DNA of 64,000 nucleotides from an uncultured Megasphaera sp. (lineage in GTDB: Bacteria; Bacillota; Negativicutes; Veillonellales; Megasphaeraceae). The stretch covers positions 18,126-82,125 of the forward strand of contig CAKPVJ010000006.1 in assembly GCA_934193515.1 (NCBI GenBank), in the 5' to 3' direction. The translations under genes and the position numbers were made by a program. Every line of letters begins with the position of its first letter. The stretch's first letter is position 1. Below are positions 17,626-25,194 of the stretch, piece after piece. The notes below the pieces were generated by a model, which worked only from the letters and a program-made list of their open reading frames with translations, was not told the DNA's origin and did not search any database.

Positions 17626-18726
17626 ATGTTGTATTCTGATTACACACTGGTATTACCGGCATTTACAATTGGTGCAAATGCATATGATGCAATTGGCCGC
17701 GTTACCAAACATTTTGGCAAAAAAGTAGTTATTATAGGGGGTAAAACAGCGCTTTCTAAAGCAAAACAACCACTTTTGGATGCAATTGCTAAAACTGATT
17801 TGGAAGTACAAGGTGTATTATGGTATGGCGATGACGCAACATACGAACGCATAGACGCTTTGCTTGCAGAAGAAGCCGTACAAAAAGCGGATTTAATTTT
17901 TGGTGTCGGCGGCGGTCGCGCGATTGATACATGTAAAGTTGTAGCAGATAAAGCAGGAAAAGCATATTTTGCGTTTCCGACAGTAGCGTCAAACTGTGCG
18001 CCGTCTACAGCGATTGCTGTTATATATAAAGAAGATAAATCCCTGGCAGGGTATTACTATTTGCCGCAGCCGCCGATTCACACATTCATTAATATGAATA
18101 TTATCGTAGACTCACCGTTTAATTTGTTCTGGGCAGGTATTGGTGATGCCATGAGTAAAGAATGCGAATCTGAATTGGCGAGCCGTGAAGCAGAATTATT
18201 CCATACTGTTTTAGTAGGACGCGCATTGGGACAAGTCTGCACAGCACCGCTTCTTGATTTTGGTGAAAAAGCGTTAGCTGATTTCAAGAAAAAAGAAATT
18301 TCTCATGAACTGCAGGAAGTTGTACTAGATATTATCATTAGCACAGGATTGGTATCCAACTGTACAACCGGTGATCAAGCTATTTATTACTACAATTCTT
18401 CTGTTGCTCATTTGTTCTATAATTCTTCAACGATACTCCCGCAGGTTGTAGAAGGTCATTTACACGGTGAAATTGTATCGTTTGGTGTATTAGTTCTTTT
18501 AACATATGATAAACAGTTTGAATTACGAGATCGTATTGCAGCATTTTATAAGAAAACAGGGTATCCGACAACGTTGGCAGATCTCGATATTCAGGCCAGT
18601 GAGTTAGATGCGATTGTTGATAAAGCACCGTCTATAACGGAATGGAATTGTGTACCGCAGCCGCTTACCAAAGAAGCCTTTAAACAAGCTATCATTGATA
18701 CAGATGCTTACGGCCAAACGTTATAA
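17626..18726 (+). CDS. iron-containing alcohol / glycerol dehydrogenase family protein
   Basis: A 366-residue NAD(P)-dependent, metal-dependent dehydrogenase of the GldA-like fold. It has an N-terminal nucleotide-binding domain with GVGGGRAIDTCKVVAD at about 90-105. The metal ligands are probably the Asp in GIGDAMSKE and the His residues in SSVAHLFYN and VEGHLHGE. The ASNCAPSTA segment resembles the YbdH (hydroxycarboxylate dehydrogenase) branch more than true GldA, so the substrate could be a 2-hydroxy acid or a polyol. It is monocistronic, with a strong terminator 20 bases after the stop. Confidence 0.8.
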   Translation: MLYSDYTLVLPAFTIGANAYDAIGRVTKHFGKKVVIIGGKTALSKAKQPLLDAIAKTDLEVQGVLWYGDDATYERIDALLAEEAVQKADLIFGVGGGRAIDTCKVVADKAGKAYFAFPTVASNCAPSTAIAVIYKEDKSLAGYYYLPQPPIHTFINMNIIVDSPFNLFWAGIGDAMSKECESELASREAELFHTVLVGRALGQVCTAPLLDFGEKALADFKKKEISHELQEVVLDIIISTGLVSNCTTGDQAIYYYNSSVAHLFYNSSTILPQVVEGHLHGEIVSFGVLVLLTYDKQFELRDRIAAFYKKTGYPTTLADLDIQASELDAIVDKAPSITEWNCVPQPLTKEAFKQAIIDTDAYGQTL

Positions 18727-18746
18727 AATGTGAAGTAATAAAAAAA

Positions 18747-18780
18747 GAACCGTTGCTTAGGGTGACGGTTCTTTTTTTTT
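18747..18780 (+). terminator. terminator of the dehydrogenase gene
   Basis: GAACCGT (18747-18753) pairs with ACGGTTC (18765-18771), followed by nine T and preceded by an A-run. Confidence 0.9.
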
Positions 18781-18952
18781 GTTGAAAACGAGATGGTCAG
18801 CATACATAATGCAGGATGCAAAAGGATATATATAACGGATACATAACGGATACAGTAAGGTAAAACACATCAAATGCGGCATGCGGCCGTTTCCATTGCG
18901 TACCTATGATATAATAATGATGTAAAATTATTTGGATGCAAGGGGGTATTTT

Positions 18953-19954
18953 ATGGATCCTGTGTTGGAACAAATTATTGCCGATATACATCCTGCGGAT
19001 ATTACGAAAACCGGGCTGTGCTATCAGAAGTTATCGGAACTGCCCATCAAGCAGGACGGCAAACTGACGTACTTGGCAGGACGGATTGCCGGTGTGTACC
19101 AGACGCTGCAGCCTGACGTGCTGAAAAAAGCCGTTATTATTTTTGCGGCGGACCATGCTGTTGACGGTGGAGAAAATAAAACAGAAGGCAAGTTGAGCAA
19201 AGCGGAAGCCTTGGAAGTTGCTGGAGGAAAGGCGCATATCAACAAAGTTGCCCATCAAATTGGTGCCGGCGTGCTGCTGCTTGATATGGGGCTGGAACAG
19301 GATATTCCGGAGTCACAGGGCGTGCAGGATTTGAAAGTAATGCATGGCAGTCATTTTTGGGCTAAAGGCGCGGCCATGACAGAAGATGAAATGCTGGATG
19401 CCATGTTCAGCGGTCTGCAGATCGGAGAAAATTTGGCTGATGAAGGCTATCAGGCTGTCGGACTGGGCAATATTGGTGAACGAGGTCTTTTGACGGCTTT
19501 CATTATCACGGCAGCGTTTTTTAAAGATAAACTGCATGATTTGCCTGCGCATATGAAATCTGGCGACAAACTGGCTCATTTGACGGCTTTGATGAATAAA
19601 CTGCAGCTGGATGCGCAGCAGCCGTTGGAATTGCTGCGCCGTGCCGGTGCGCCGGATATTGCGGCCATGACCGGATTTATTCTGGCGGCGTGCCAGCGTA
19701 ATATGCTCGTCGTATTTGACAATGCCGTTACCGGCGCAGCCGTTTTAATCGCCCGGGCATTATGTCCTGCTGTAGATGATTATATTATTCCTTCGGCTCG
19801 CTATAAAGAACCCGTACATCAGATGCAGATGAAAAAAATGAATATTAAGGCATTTTTTGAAACCTCTGATATTTTAGATCAGGGCATGGGGTCTGTCATT
19901 GGCTTGTCGCTGCTGGATGCCTCGGTAGATATGATGAATAAAGAATTAAAATAG
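18953..19954 (+). CDS. CobT-like phosphoribosyltransferase paralogue without the catalytic Glu
   Basis: A 333-residue protein clearly homologous to nicotinate-nucleotide:dimethylbenzimidazole phosphoribosyltransferase (CobT). Shared landmarks are the early FAADHAV stretch, GLGNIGE where CobT has GIGNTTT, and AGAPDIAAMTGFILA. Where the canonical copy at 46007 has LGEGTG with the catalytic Glu (Glu303), this protein has QGMGSV, so Met312 replaces Glu. The start at 18953 has AAGGGGG nine bases upstream. It lies 22 bases before a larC-type gene and is likely co-transcribed with it. It may be an ArsA/ArsB-like partner subunit, a nucleotide-binding relative used in nickel-pincer cofactor metabolism, or a decaying duplicate. 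Confidence 0.75.
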   Translation: MDPVLEQIIADIHPADITKTGLCYQKLSELPIKQDGKLTYLAGRIAGVYQTLQPDVLKKAVIIFAADHAVDGGENKTEGKLSKAEALEVAGGKAHINKVAHQIGAGVLLLDMGLEQDIPESQGVQDLKVMHGSHFWAKGAAMTEDEMLDAMFSGLQIGENLADEGYQAVGLGNIGERGLLTAFIITAAFFKDKLHDLPAHMKSGDKLAHLTALMNKLQLDAQQPLELLRRAGAPDIAAMTGFILAACQRNMLVVFDNAVTGAAVLIARALCPAVDDYIIPSARYKEPVHQMQMKKMNIKAFFETSDILDQGMGSVIGLSLLDASVDMMNKELK

Positions 19955-19976
19955 CAGAAAAGAGGAGTATATTACG

Positions 19977-20801
19977 ATGAAAACACTGTATTTGGATTGT
20001 TTTTCCGGTATCAGCGGGAATATGTTTGTCGGGATGCTGCTGCAGGCAGGTGTTCCTTTTGATGCGTTTAAACAGGCAATGGAATCGCTGCAGCTGCAGG
20101 GATATTCACTGATTTGCAAGCCAGTATCCAAGCTGGGCATTCAAGCTGTATATTATAATGTCTTATTAGACAGTGAAAAACACCATCATCATGATGATCA
20201 TGAAGAACATGCGTATCATGACCATGTTCATGAAACACATGAACATCTGGTGGATACGACAGGGCATCACCATCATCACGAACATAGAGGACTGCCGGAA
20301 ATTACAAAAATCATAGAAGCCTCTCCCTTTAAAGAGGAAATAAAAAAGAAAAGCCTGCAGGTTTTTCAAAATTTGGCCCAGGCCGAAGCCAAAGTACACG
20401 GTATCCCTGTAGAAGAAATTCATTTTCATGAAGTGGGAGCCATCGACTGCATTTTAGATATTGTCGGTACGATTTGGGCGCTGGATTATTTGGGGATTGA
20501 ACAAGTTGCGTCTTCCGCACTGCATGTGGGAAGCGGCTTTGTAAAATGCGCCCATGGCGTTATGCCTGTGCCTGCCCCGGCGACAGCTGAACTGTTGGCA
20601 GGCATCCCATATTATGCTACGGATGTTTGGGGAGAATTGGTTACACCGACAGGCGCGGCTTTGATAAAGACGCTGGCATCGTATGTCGGCCCGCGGCCGG
20701 ATACGTTTATTCATGACAGCGTAGCCTATGGCGCAGGGACCAAAGATTTGGAAATCCCCAATGTCGTACGCGGATTTATCGGTCAGGCCGATGCATGGTA
20801 A
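19977..20801 (+). CDS. larC: LarC N-terminal-domain protein (nickel insertion), His-rich
   Basis: A 274-residue protein matching the N-terminal part of LarC, which inserts nickel into the pincer nucleotide cofactor of lactate racemase. The start MKTLYLDCFSGISGNM is the family signature. Further motifs are EEIHFHEVGAIDCI and the PVPAPATAELL stretch. A loop at about residues 66-104 is extremely His-rich and likely binds metal. The protein stops where LarC proteins continue with a C-terminal domain. No such domain is found in any frame before the terminator at 20849. In Lactiplantibacillus plantarum, LarC1 and LarC2 are joined by frameshifting, but here LarC2 is absent. No larA or larE is in the window. 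Confidence 0.82.
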   Translation: MKTLYLDCFSGISGNMFVGMLLQAGVPFDAFKQAMESLQLQGYSLICKPVSKLGIQAVYYNVLLDSEKHHHHDDHEEHAYHDHVHETHEHLVDTTGHHHHHEHRGLPEITKIIEASPFKEEIKKKSLQVFQNLAQAEAKVHGIPVEEIHFHEVGAIDCILDIVGTIWALDYLGIEQVASSALHVGSGFVKCAHGVMPVPAPATAELLAGIPYYATDVWGELVTPTGAALIKTLASYVGPRPDTFIHDSVAYGAGTKDLEIPNVVRGFIGQADAW

Positions 20802-20848
20802 TGGATTAAAAGACACATTATTATATTTATATGAGTACATAGCAAGGG

Positions 20849-20878
20849 GCGGTTGACAGAACAAATCAACCGCTTTTT
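20849..20878 (+). terminator. terminator of the cobT-like / larC transcript
   Basis: GCGGTTGA (20849-20856) pairs with TCAACCGC (20866-20873), followed by TTTTT. Confidence 0.85.
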
Positions 20879-20929
20879 ACTATATCTGCAGGTATTGCAC
20901 AATTTCTGGAAAAAATTGCAAAAAATCCC

Positions 20930-20958
20930 TTGACAATAGGCTGTAGAATTGGTATTAT
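20930..20958 (+). promoter_or_regulatory. distal promoter P1 of the tRNA cluster
   Basis: TTGACA (20930-20935) and TATTAT (20953-20958) are 17 bases apart. It would give a leader of about 150 nt before the first tRNA, including the small hairpin GTTCC-GAA-GGAAC. Confidence 0.7.
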
Positions 20959-21055
20959 AATTAAGCGTTCCGAAGGAACAGCAAACACTTAACAAGTTCT
21001 CATGTGATAGAAAGAGGACAGTCAAGACGGTTTGAAAAAATCGAAAAATTAAGTG

Positions 21056-21084
21056 TTGACAGACATCAAACGATGTGCTAAAAT
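21056..21084 (+). promoter_or_regulatory. proximal promoter P2 of the tRNA cluster
   Basis: TTGACA (21056-21061) and TAAAAT (21079-21084) are 17 bases apart, about 25 bases before the first tRNA. Confidence 0.85.
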
Positions 21085-21117
21085 AATTCTCGTCGCTGAT
21101 GAGAAACACCAAGACAT

Positions 21118-21192
21118 GCGGAAGTAGCTCAGTGGTAGAGCATCACCTTGCCAAGGTGGGGGTCGCGAGTTCGAGTCTCGTTTTCCGCTCCA
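21118..21192 (+). tRNA. tRNA-Gly(GCC)
   Basis: The cloverleaf folds with acceptor GCGGAAG/TTTCCGC, D-loop AGCTCAGTGG, anticodon loop TTGCCAA, T-loop TTCGAGT and encoded CCA. It is first of six tRNA genes in the cluster. Confidence 0.95.
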
Positions 21193-21226
21193 TATTCCCT
21201 TAAAAAAGGGAAACATTAGCTATTGT

Positions 21227-21302
21227 TCCTCAATAGCTCAGTTGGTAGAGCAATCGGCTGTTAACCGATTTGTCGTAGGTTCGAGTCCTACTTGAGGAGC
21301 CA
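21227..21302 (+). tRNA. tRNA-Asn(GTT)
   Basis: Acceptor TCCTCAA/TTGAGGA, anticodon loop CTGTTAA, T-loop TTCGAGT, and encoded CCA. Confidence 0.95.
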
Positions 21303-21304
21303 GT

Positions 21305-21378
21305 AGGGGTATCGCCAAGCGGTAAGGCAACGGACTCTGACTCCGTCATCGTTGGTTCGAATCCAGCTACCCCTGCCA
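21305..21378 (+). tRNA. tRNA-Gln(CTG)
   Basis: Acceptor AGGGGTA/TACCCCT, anticodon loop CTCTGAC giving CTG, T-loop TTCGAAT, and encoded CCA. Only two bases separate it from tRNA-Asn. Reading CAG only, it implies a TTG isoacceptor elsewhere. Confidence 0.92.
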
Positions 21379-21384
21379 AATTAT

Positions 21385-21460
21385 GATCCACTAGCTCAGT
21401 TGGCAGAGCACCTGACTTTTAATCAGGGTGTCCCGAGTTCGAATCTCGGGTGGATCACCA
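21385..21460 (+). tRNA. tRNA-Lys(TTT)
   Basis: Acceptor GATCCAC/GTGGATC, anticodon loop CTTTTAA, and encoded CCA. Confidence 0.95.
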
Positions 21461-21476
21461 TTTTTTCCTTTAGCAT

Positions 21477-21552
21477 GGCCCCTTGGTCAAGTGGTCTAAG
21501 ACACCGCCCTTTCACGGCGAGAACATGGGTTCAAATCCCGTAGGGGTCACCA
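21477..21552 (+). tRNA. tRNA-Glu(TTC)
   Basis: Acceptor GGCCCCT/AGGGGTC, anticodon loop CTTTCAC, T-loop TTCAAAT, and encoded CCA. Confidence 0.95.
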
Positions 21553-21557
21553 CTTTT

Positions 21558-21633
21558 GGGCGATTAGCTCAGCTGGGAGAGCGCCTGCCTTACAAGCAGG
21601 ATGTCAGCAGTTCGATCCTGTTATCGCCCACCA
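21558..21633 (+). tRNA. tRNA-Val(TAC)
   Basis: Acceptor GGGCGAT/ATCGCCC, anticodon loop CTTACAA, and encoded CCA. Last tRNA of the cluster. Confidence 0.95.
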
Positions 21634-21645
21634 AAATCTTTTTTC

Positions 21646-21676
21646 AAGGCATACACAAATGTGTATGCCTTTTTTC
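21646..21676 (+). terminator. terminator of the tRNA cluster
   Basis: AAGGCATACACA and TGTGTATGCCTT form a long perfect stem ending in a T-run. Confidence 0.9.
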
Positions 21677-21840
21677 TGTATGCATGCTTGAAACTTGTAT
21701 AGAAAACAGAAGATTCCGCAGTGAGATAGCGTACGGGATCGTAGAGACTGCAAGTGAAAAGAAATAGTAATTTCATTGCTGAAAGGGGATACAATGTTAT
21801 ATAATAAAGAGATACAAAACGCAGAAAGGAGGAACTGGCA

Positions 21841-22239
21841 GTGTCATCATTAGGAACTATACTGCGAAAAGAAAGAGAAAAACAAGGACGGACACTGAAA
21901 GAAGTTTCTGATGCGTTGAACATAAAGAAGAAGTATTTAGAAGCGTTGGAAAAGGATACGTACGATGATATCCCAGGTGTTGTTTTTATGAAGGGATTTA
22001 CCCGTAACTACGGCAATTATTTGGGCTTGAACGGAGAGACTTTGGTTCGGGAATATAAAGGAGCGTTTGCCGCTACGATTCCCCAGCCGGATGTACGGCC
22101 TGCTGCAGTACAAAACATGCCTAAAAAGCCGAAGAAAGATGGTAAGAAAAAGAATAAACAACAGGGCAAATGGCCGGAAATTACGATTATTGCCGGCATT
22201 GTCATTTGTTTGCTGCTTATTATTTGGATTTTAGTATAG
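21841..22239 (+). CDS. RodZ-like HTH membrane protein (short form)
   Basis: A 132-residue protein with an N-terminal helix-turn-helix of the RodZ type (residues 1-75, LGTILRKEREKQGRTLKEVS) and a Lys-rich segment at about 92-110. One C-terminal membrane helix (about 114-132) ends the protein. Full RodZ proteins link MreB to the elongation machinery and carry a periplasmic domain, which is missing here. The start is a GTG at 21841, supported by AAAGGAGG eleven bases upstream. It is probably the first gene of the operon running to recX. Confidence 0.78.
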   Translation: MSSLGTILRKEREKQGRTLKEVSDALNIKKKYLEALEKDTYDDIPGVVFMKGFTRNYGNYLGLNGETLVREYKGAFAATIPQPDVRPAAVQNMPKKPKKDGKKKNKQQGKWPEITIIAGIVICLLLIIWILV

Positions 22240-22248
22240 AGGGAATAT

Positions 22249-24147
22249 ATGGCAGATAATTTTTTAGTAACAAGCCGGGCGGATATGAAACGGCGCGGCT
22301 GGGAGCAGTTGGATTTTGTATATATCAATGGAGATGCGTATGTAGACCATCCGGGATTTGCTGCCGCTGTCATTGGCCGGGTGCTGGAAAGCCGGGGATA
22401 TCGCGTCGGCATTATCTCACAGCCTGATTGGCATAGTGCGGAGCCCTTTAAAGCCTTGGGCAAACCGAGACTGGCCGCGTTGATTACGGCAGGCAATCTC
22501 GATTCTATGCTGAATGAAAAGACAGCTGCTAAAAAGTTTCGCAGTAAAGATAATTATTCTCCCGGCGGCGAAGCAGGCAGACGGCCTGAACGGGCAACGA
22601 TTGTCTATGCCAACCGCATGCGTGAAGCCTATAAGGATGTGCCGATTGTTATTGGCGGTATTGAAGCCAGTCTGCGCCGGTTTGCCCACTATGACTACTG
22701 GTCGAATAAAGTACGCCATTCTATTTTGCTGGACAGCAAGGCGGATATTTTGAGTTACGGCATGGGGGAACATTCTGTCGTAGAAATTGCCGATGCGCTG
22801 GCAGAAGGCAAGACGGTGGCAGAAATGTACAATATCCGCGGCATTTGTTATGTCACCAGTCATGCGCCTATATCTGCGCATACCGTCATGTGCCCGTCAT
22901 ATGAAGAAGTCAAAGCCAGCAAAAAGGCATTTGCCAAGGCGTTTAAGATACAGTATGAAGAACAAGATCCCTTTTACGGCAGGACGATTATTCAGCCTTC
23001 AGAAAATCGCTTTCTTGTCCAGACGCCGCCGGCACTGCCGCTGACGACCAAAGAAATGGATGCGATTTATGAGCTGCCGTTTCAGCGGCGCTGGCATCCT
23101 GATTATGATGCGGCAGGCGGAGTACCGGCTCTGCAGGAAGTGCAGTTCAGCCTGACGAGTCAGCGCGGCTGTTTTGGACATTGTCATTTTTGTGCGATTA
23201 CCAGTCATCAGGGACCGATTATTCAAAGCCGCAGTCATGAGTCTCTCCTGCGTGAAGCGAAGCATATGACGCATTTGCCGGGATTTAAAGGCTATATTCA
23301 TGATGTAGGCGGTCCGACGGCCAATTTCCGCCATCCAGCTTGTCAAAAACAGCTTAAAGCAGGTGTCTGCAAAAACAAGCATTGCATTGGCAGTGAAATA
23401 TGTCCGAATCTCGATACGTCCCATGAAGATTATCGAAAACTGCTCAAAGAAATCCGCAGCATTCCCGGCGTCAAGAAAGTATTTGTACGCTCCGGTTTGC
23501 GGTATGACTATGTATTAGCAGATCACAACAAGAAATTTGTTGAAGAGTTGTGTCAGTATCATGTCAGCGGCCAGCTGAAAGTAGCACCGGAACATGTGGT
23601 TAAACATGTAACGGATTTGATGGGAAAGGCAGATGTTCATGCCTTTTTGAAATTTAAAGATTGGTTTGATGAAGCCAATCGCAAGCTGGGAAAAAAGCAG
23701 TATCTAGTACCGTATTTTATGTCCAGTCATCCAGGCTGTACATTGGATGATGCTATTGCGCTGGCTGAATTTCTGCGGGATATGCATATGCAGCCCGAAC
23801 AGGTGCAGGATTTTATCCCGACGCCGGGCAGTCTTTCGACGGCGATGTATTATACAGGAATGAACCCCTTGACGGGGGAACCTGTTTATGTGGCACGGCG
23901 GCCGGAAGAAAAACAAATGCAGCGTGCCTTGATGCAGTATAAAAATCCGGCCAACTATGATATTGTCTACAAAGCCTTGTGTCTGGCCGGACGCAGGGAT
24001 TTAATCGGTTTTGGCCCCAAATGCCTGATTGCGCCGCGCAATATACGAAAAGAACGGGGCAGACAGCATGCCGCATCCCGGCATCATGCGCCATGCCGCC
24101 GCCCGGGCAAAACCAGCCAGAGAGGGCCTGTACGAGGTAAAAAATGA
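22249..24147 (+). CDS. YgiQ family radical SAM protein
   Basis: A 632-residue radical SAM protein of the YgiQ/UPF0313 family, whose biochemical role is unknown. The cluster motif is CFGHCHFC (Cys308, Cys312, Cys315). A B12-binding-like N-terminal region precedes it. The C-terminal tail is basic (RKERGRQHAASRHH), as is usual for the family. The start has GAGGGA just upstream and lies 9 bases after the rodZ-like gene. Its stop overlaps the next start by 4 bp. Confidence 0.88.
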   Translation: MADNFLVTSRADMKRRGWEQLDFVYINGDAYVDHPGFAAAVIGRVLESRGYRVGIISQPDWHSAEPFKALGKPRLAALITAGNLDSMLNEKTAAKKFRSKDNYSPGGEAGRRPERATIVYANRMREAYKDVPIVIGGIEASLRRFAHYDYWSNKVRHSILLDSKADILSYGMGEHSVVEIADALAEGKTVAEMYNIRGICYVTSHAPISAHTVMCPSYEEVKASKKAFAKAFKIQYEEQDPFYGRTIIQPSENRFLVQTPPALPLTTKEMDAIYELPFQRRWHPDYDAAGGVPALQEVQFSLTSQRGCFGHCHFCAITSHQGPIIQSRSHESLLREAKHMTHLPGFKGYIHDVGGPTANFRHPACQKQLKAGVCKNKHCIGSEICPNLDTSHEDYRKLLKEIRSIPGVKKVFVRSGLRYDYVLADHNKKFVEELCQYHVSGQLKVAPEHVVKHVTDLMGKADVHAFLKFKDWFDEANRKLGKKQYLVPYFMSSHPGCTLDDAIALAEFLRDMHMQPEQVQDFIPTPGSLSTAMYYTGMNPLTGEPVYVARRPEEKQMQRALMQYKNPANYDIVYKALCLAGRRDLIGFGPKCLIAPRNIRKERGRQHAASRHHAPCRRPGKTSQRGPVRGKK

Positions 24148-25193
24148 AACGATATATGCCATTAGTTTGTGTCATCGTCTTTATTGTGGCACTGCTGGGG
24201 TTTAGCAATTATATATGGCATGAGCAGCAGCGGCAGCAGGAAGAGCAGGCTTCCTACGAAGCGGAGCGACATTTAGTTGTCTTTTCTGATATGCCGACTG
24301 ATGTCAATGCCGATTTGGCAGCCGCTTTTTACAAACAGACAGGAATGCATGTGCAGATTATTAGCAAAACAGACGATGAACTGCATCGCCAGATGAAAGT
24401 GCAGCATGCCGGTGATATGCCGGATGTACTGATTGCTTCTGAATCCGTGCTGCGGCAGGCAGAAAACATACAGCAGCTGAAAATGTATGCTTCGATACAG
24501 ACGGAACCCGTACCATATGCGTTTAAAGATGCAGACGGGTATTGGAATGGGCTTTGGCTCAACCCAATGGTTTTTGTCGTCGGCCATGAATATTACGCCA
24601 GACGCGGCGTCGATATACGTACATGGGATGACTTGCTTCGCGACCCAATGCTGACCGTTGCGTTTCCCGACTTGGCGTCTATGGATATGGCAGGCGATTT
24701 TCTCTGCTCGCTTGTTGAAATCAATGGCAGTGAAGAAACGGGGCTGTATCTGCGGGCGCTGCAGTCTCATGTAGCAGCCTATTCCAAATCGATGGCATCC
24801 AGCGTACGCCGCGTAGCCAGCGGTGAAGTCAATCTGGGGGTCGTCGATGCAGTGACGGCACGGCAGTATCGGCAGGACGGCGCGCCCATTTATATCCTGT
24901 ATCCCCGTGACGGTACGTCGTATTGGCTGACTGGCACGGCGATGACCGTACAATGCCAGGATGAAGAATTGGCAGCGGCGTTTATCGACTGGCTGTATGC
25001 AAATGATGCGGATGCTGTTCTGCGGAAAAACCATTTATACTTTACGTATGCCAGTGAAACGGCACGAAAAATATTAGATTCACAGGGACAGGAACTTGTC
25101 TTGTTCCCGACAAAAAAACAATATACTGATGCAGGCCGCCGTGATTTGCAAAATTGGTGGATCAAATCAGTTCGCTTTGGAAAGGACGAATAG
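24144..25193 (+). CDS. membrane-anchored extracellular solute-binding protein, no permease nearby
   Basis: A 349-residue periplasmic-binding-protein fold of the family that includes iron and polyamine/thiamine binders. An N-terminal membrane anchor lies at about residues 5-24 (LVCVIVFIVALLGF) with no lipobox Cys. The binding domain runs from HLVVFSDMPTDVNADLAAAF to the end. There is no ABC permease or ATPase gene beside it. It is translationally coupled to the ygiQ-type gene (ATGA) and followed one base later by rimO. The ligand cannot be told. Confidence 0.75.
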   Translation: MKRYMPLVCVIVFIVALLGFSNYIWHEQQRQQEEQASYEAERHLVVFSDMPTDVNADLAAAFYKQTGMHVQIISKTDDELHRQMKVQHAGDMPDVLIASESVLRQAENIQQLKMYASIQTEPVPYAFKDADGYWNGLWLNPMVFVVGHEYYARRGVDIRTWDDLLRDPMLTVAFPDLASMDMAGDFLCSLVEINGSEETGLYLRALQSHVAAYSKSMASSVRRVASGEVNLGVVDAVTARQYRQDGAPIYILYPRDGTSYWLTGTAMTVQCQDEELAAAFIDWLYANDADAVLRKNHLYFTYASETARKILDSQGQELVLFPTKKQYTDAGRRDLQNWWIKSVRFGKDE

Positions 25194-25194
25194 A

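Noticed and set aside
21352..21767. Small open frames across the tRNA cluster
   Set aside because: They run through well-folded tRNA genes and have no protein-like features.
25096..25194. Longer rimO start overlapping the solute-binding protein gene
   Set aside because: The extra residues match no RimO, and the TTG at 25195 has a good ribosome site and the standard N-terminus.
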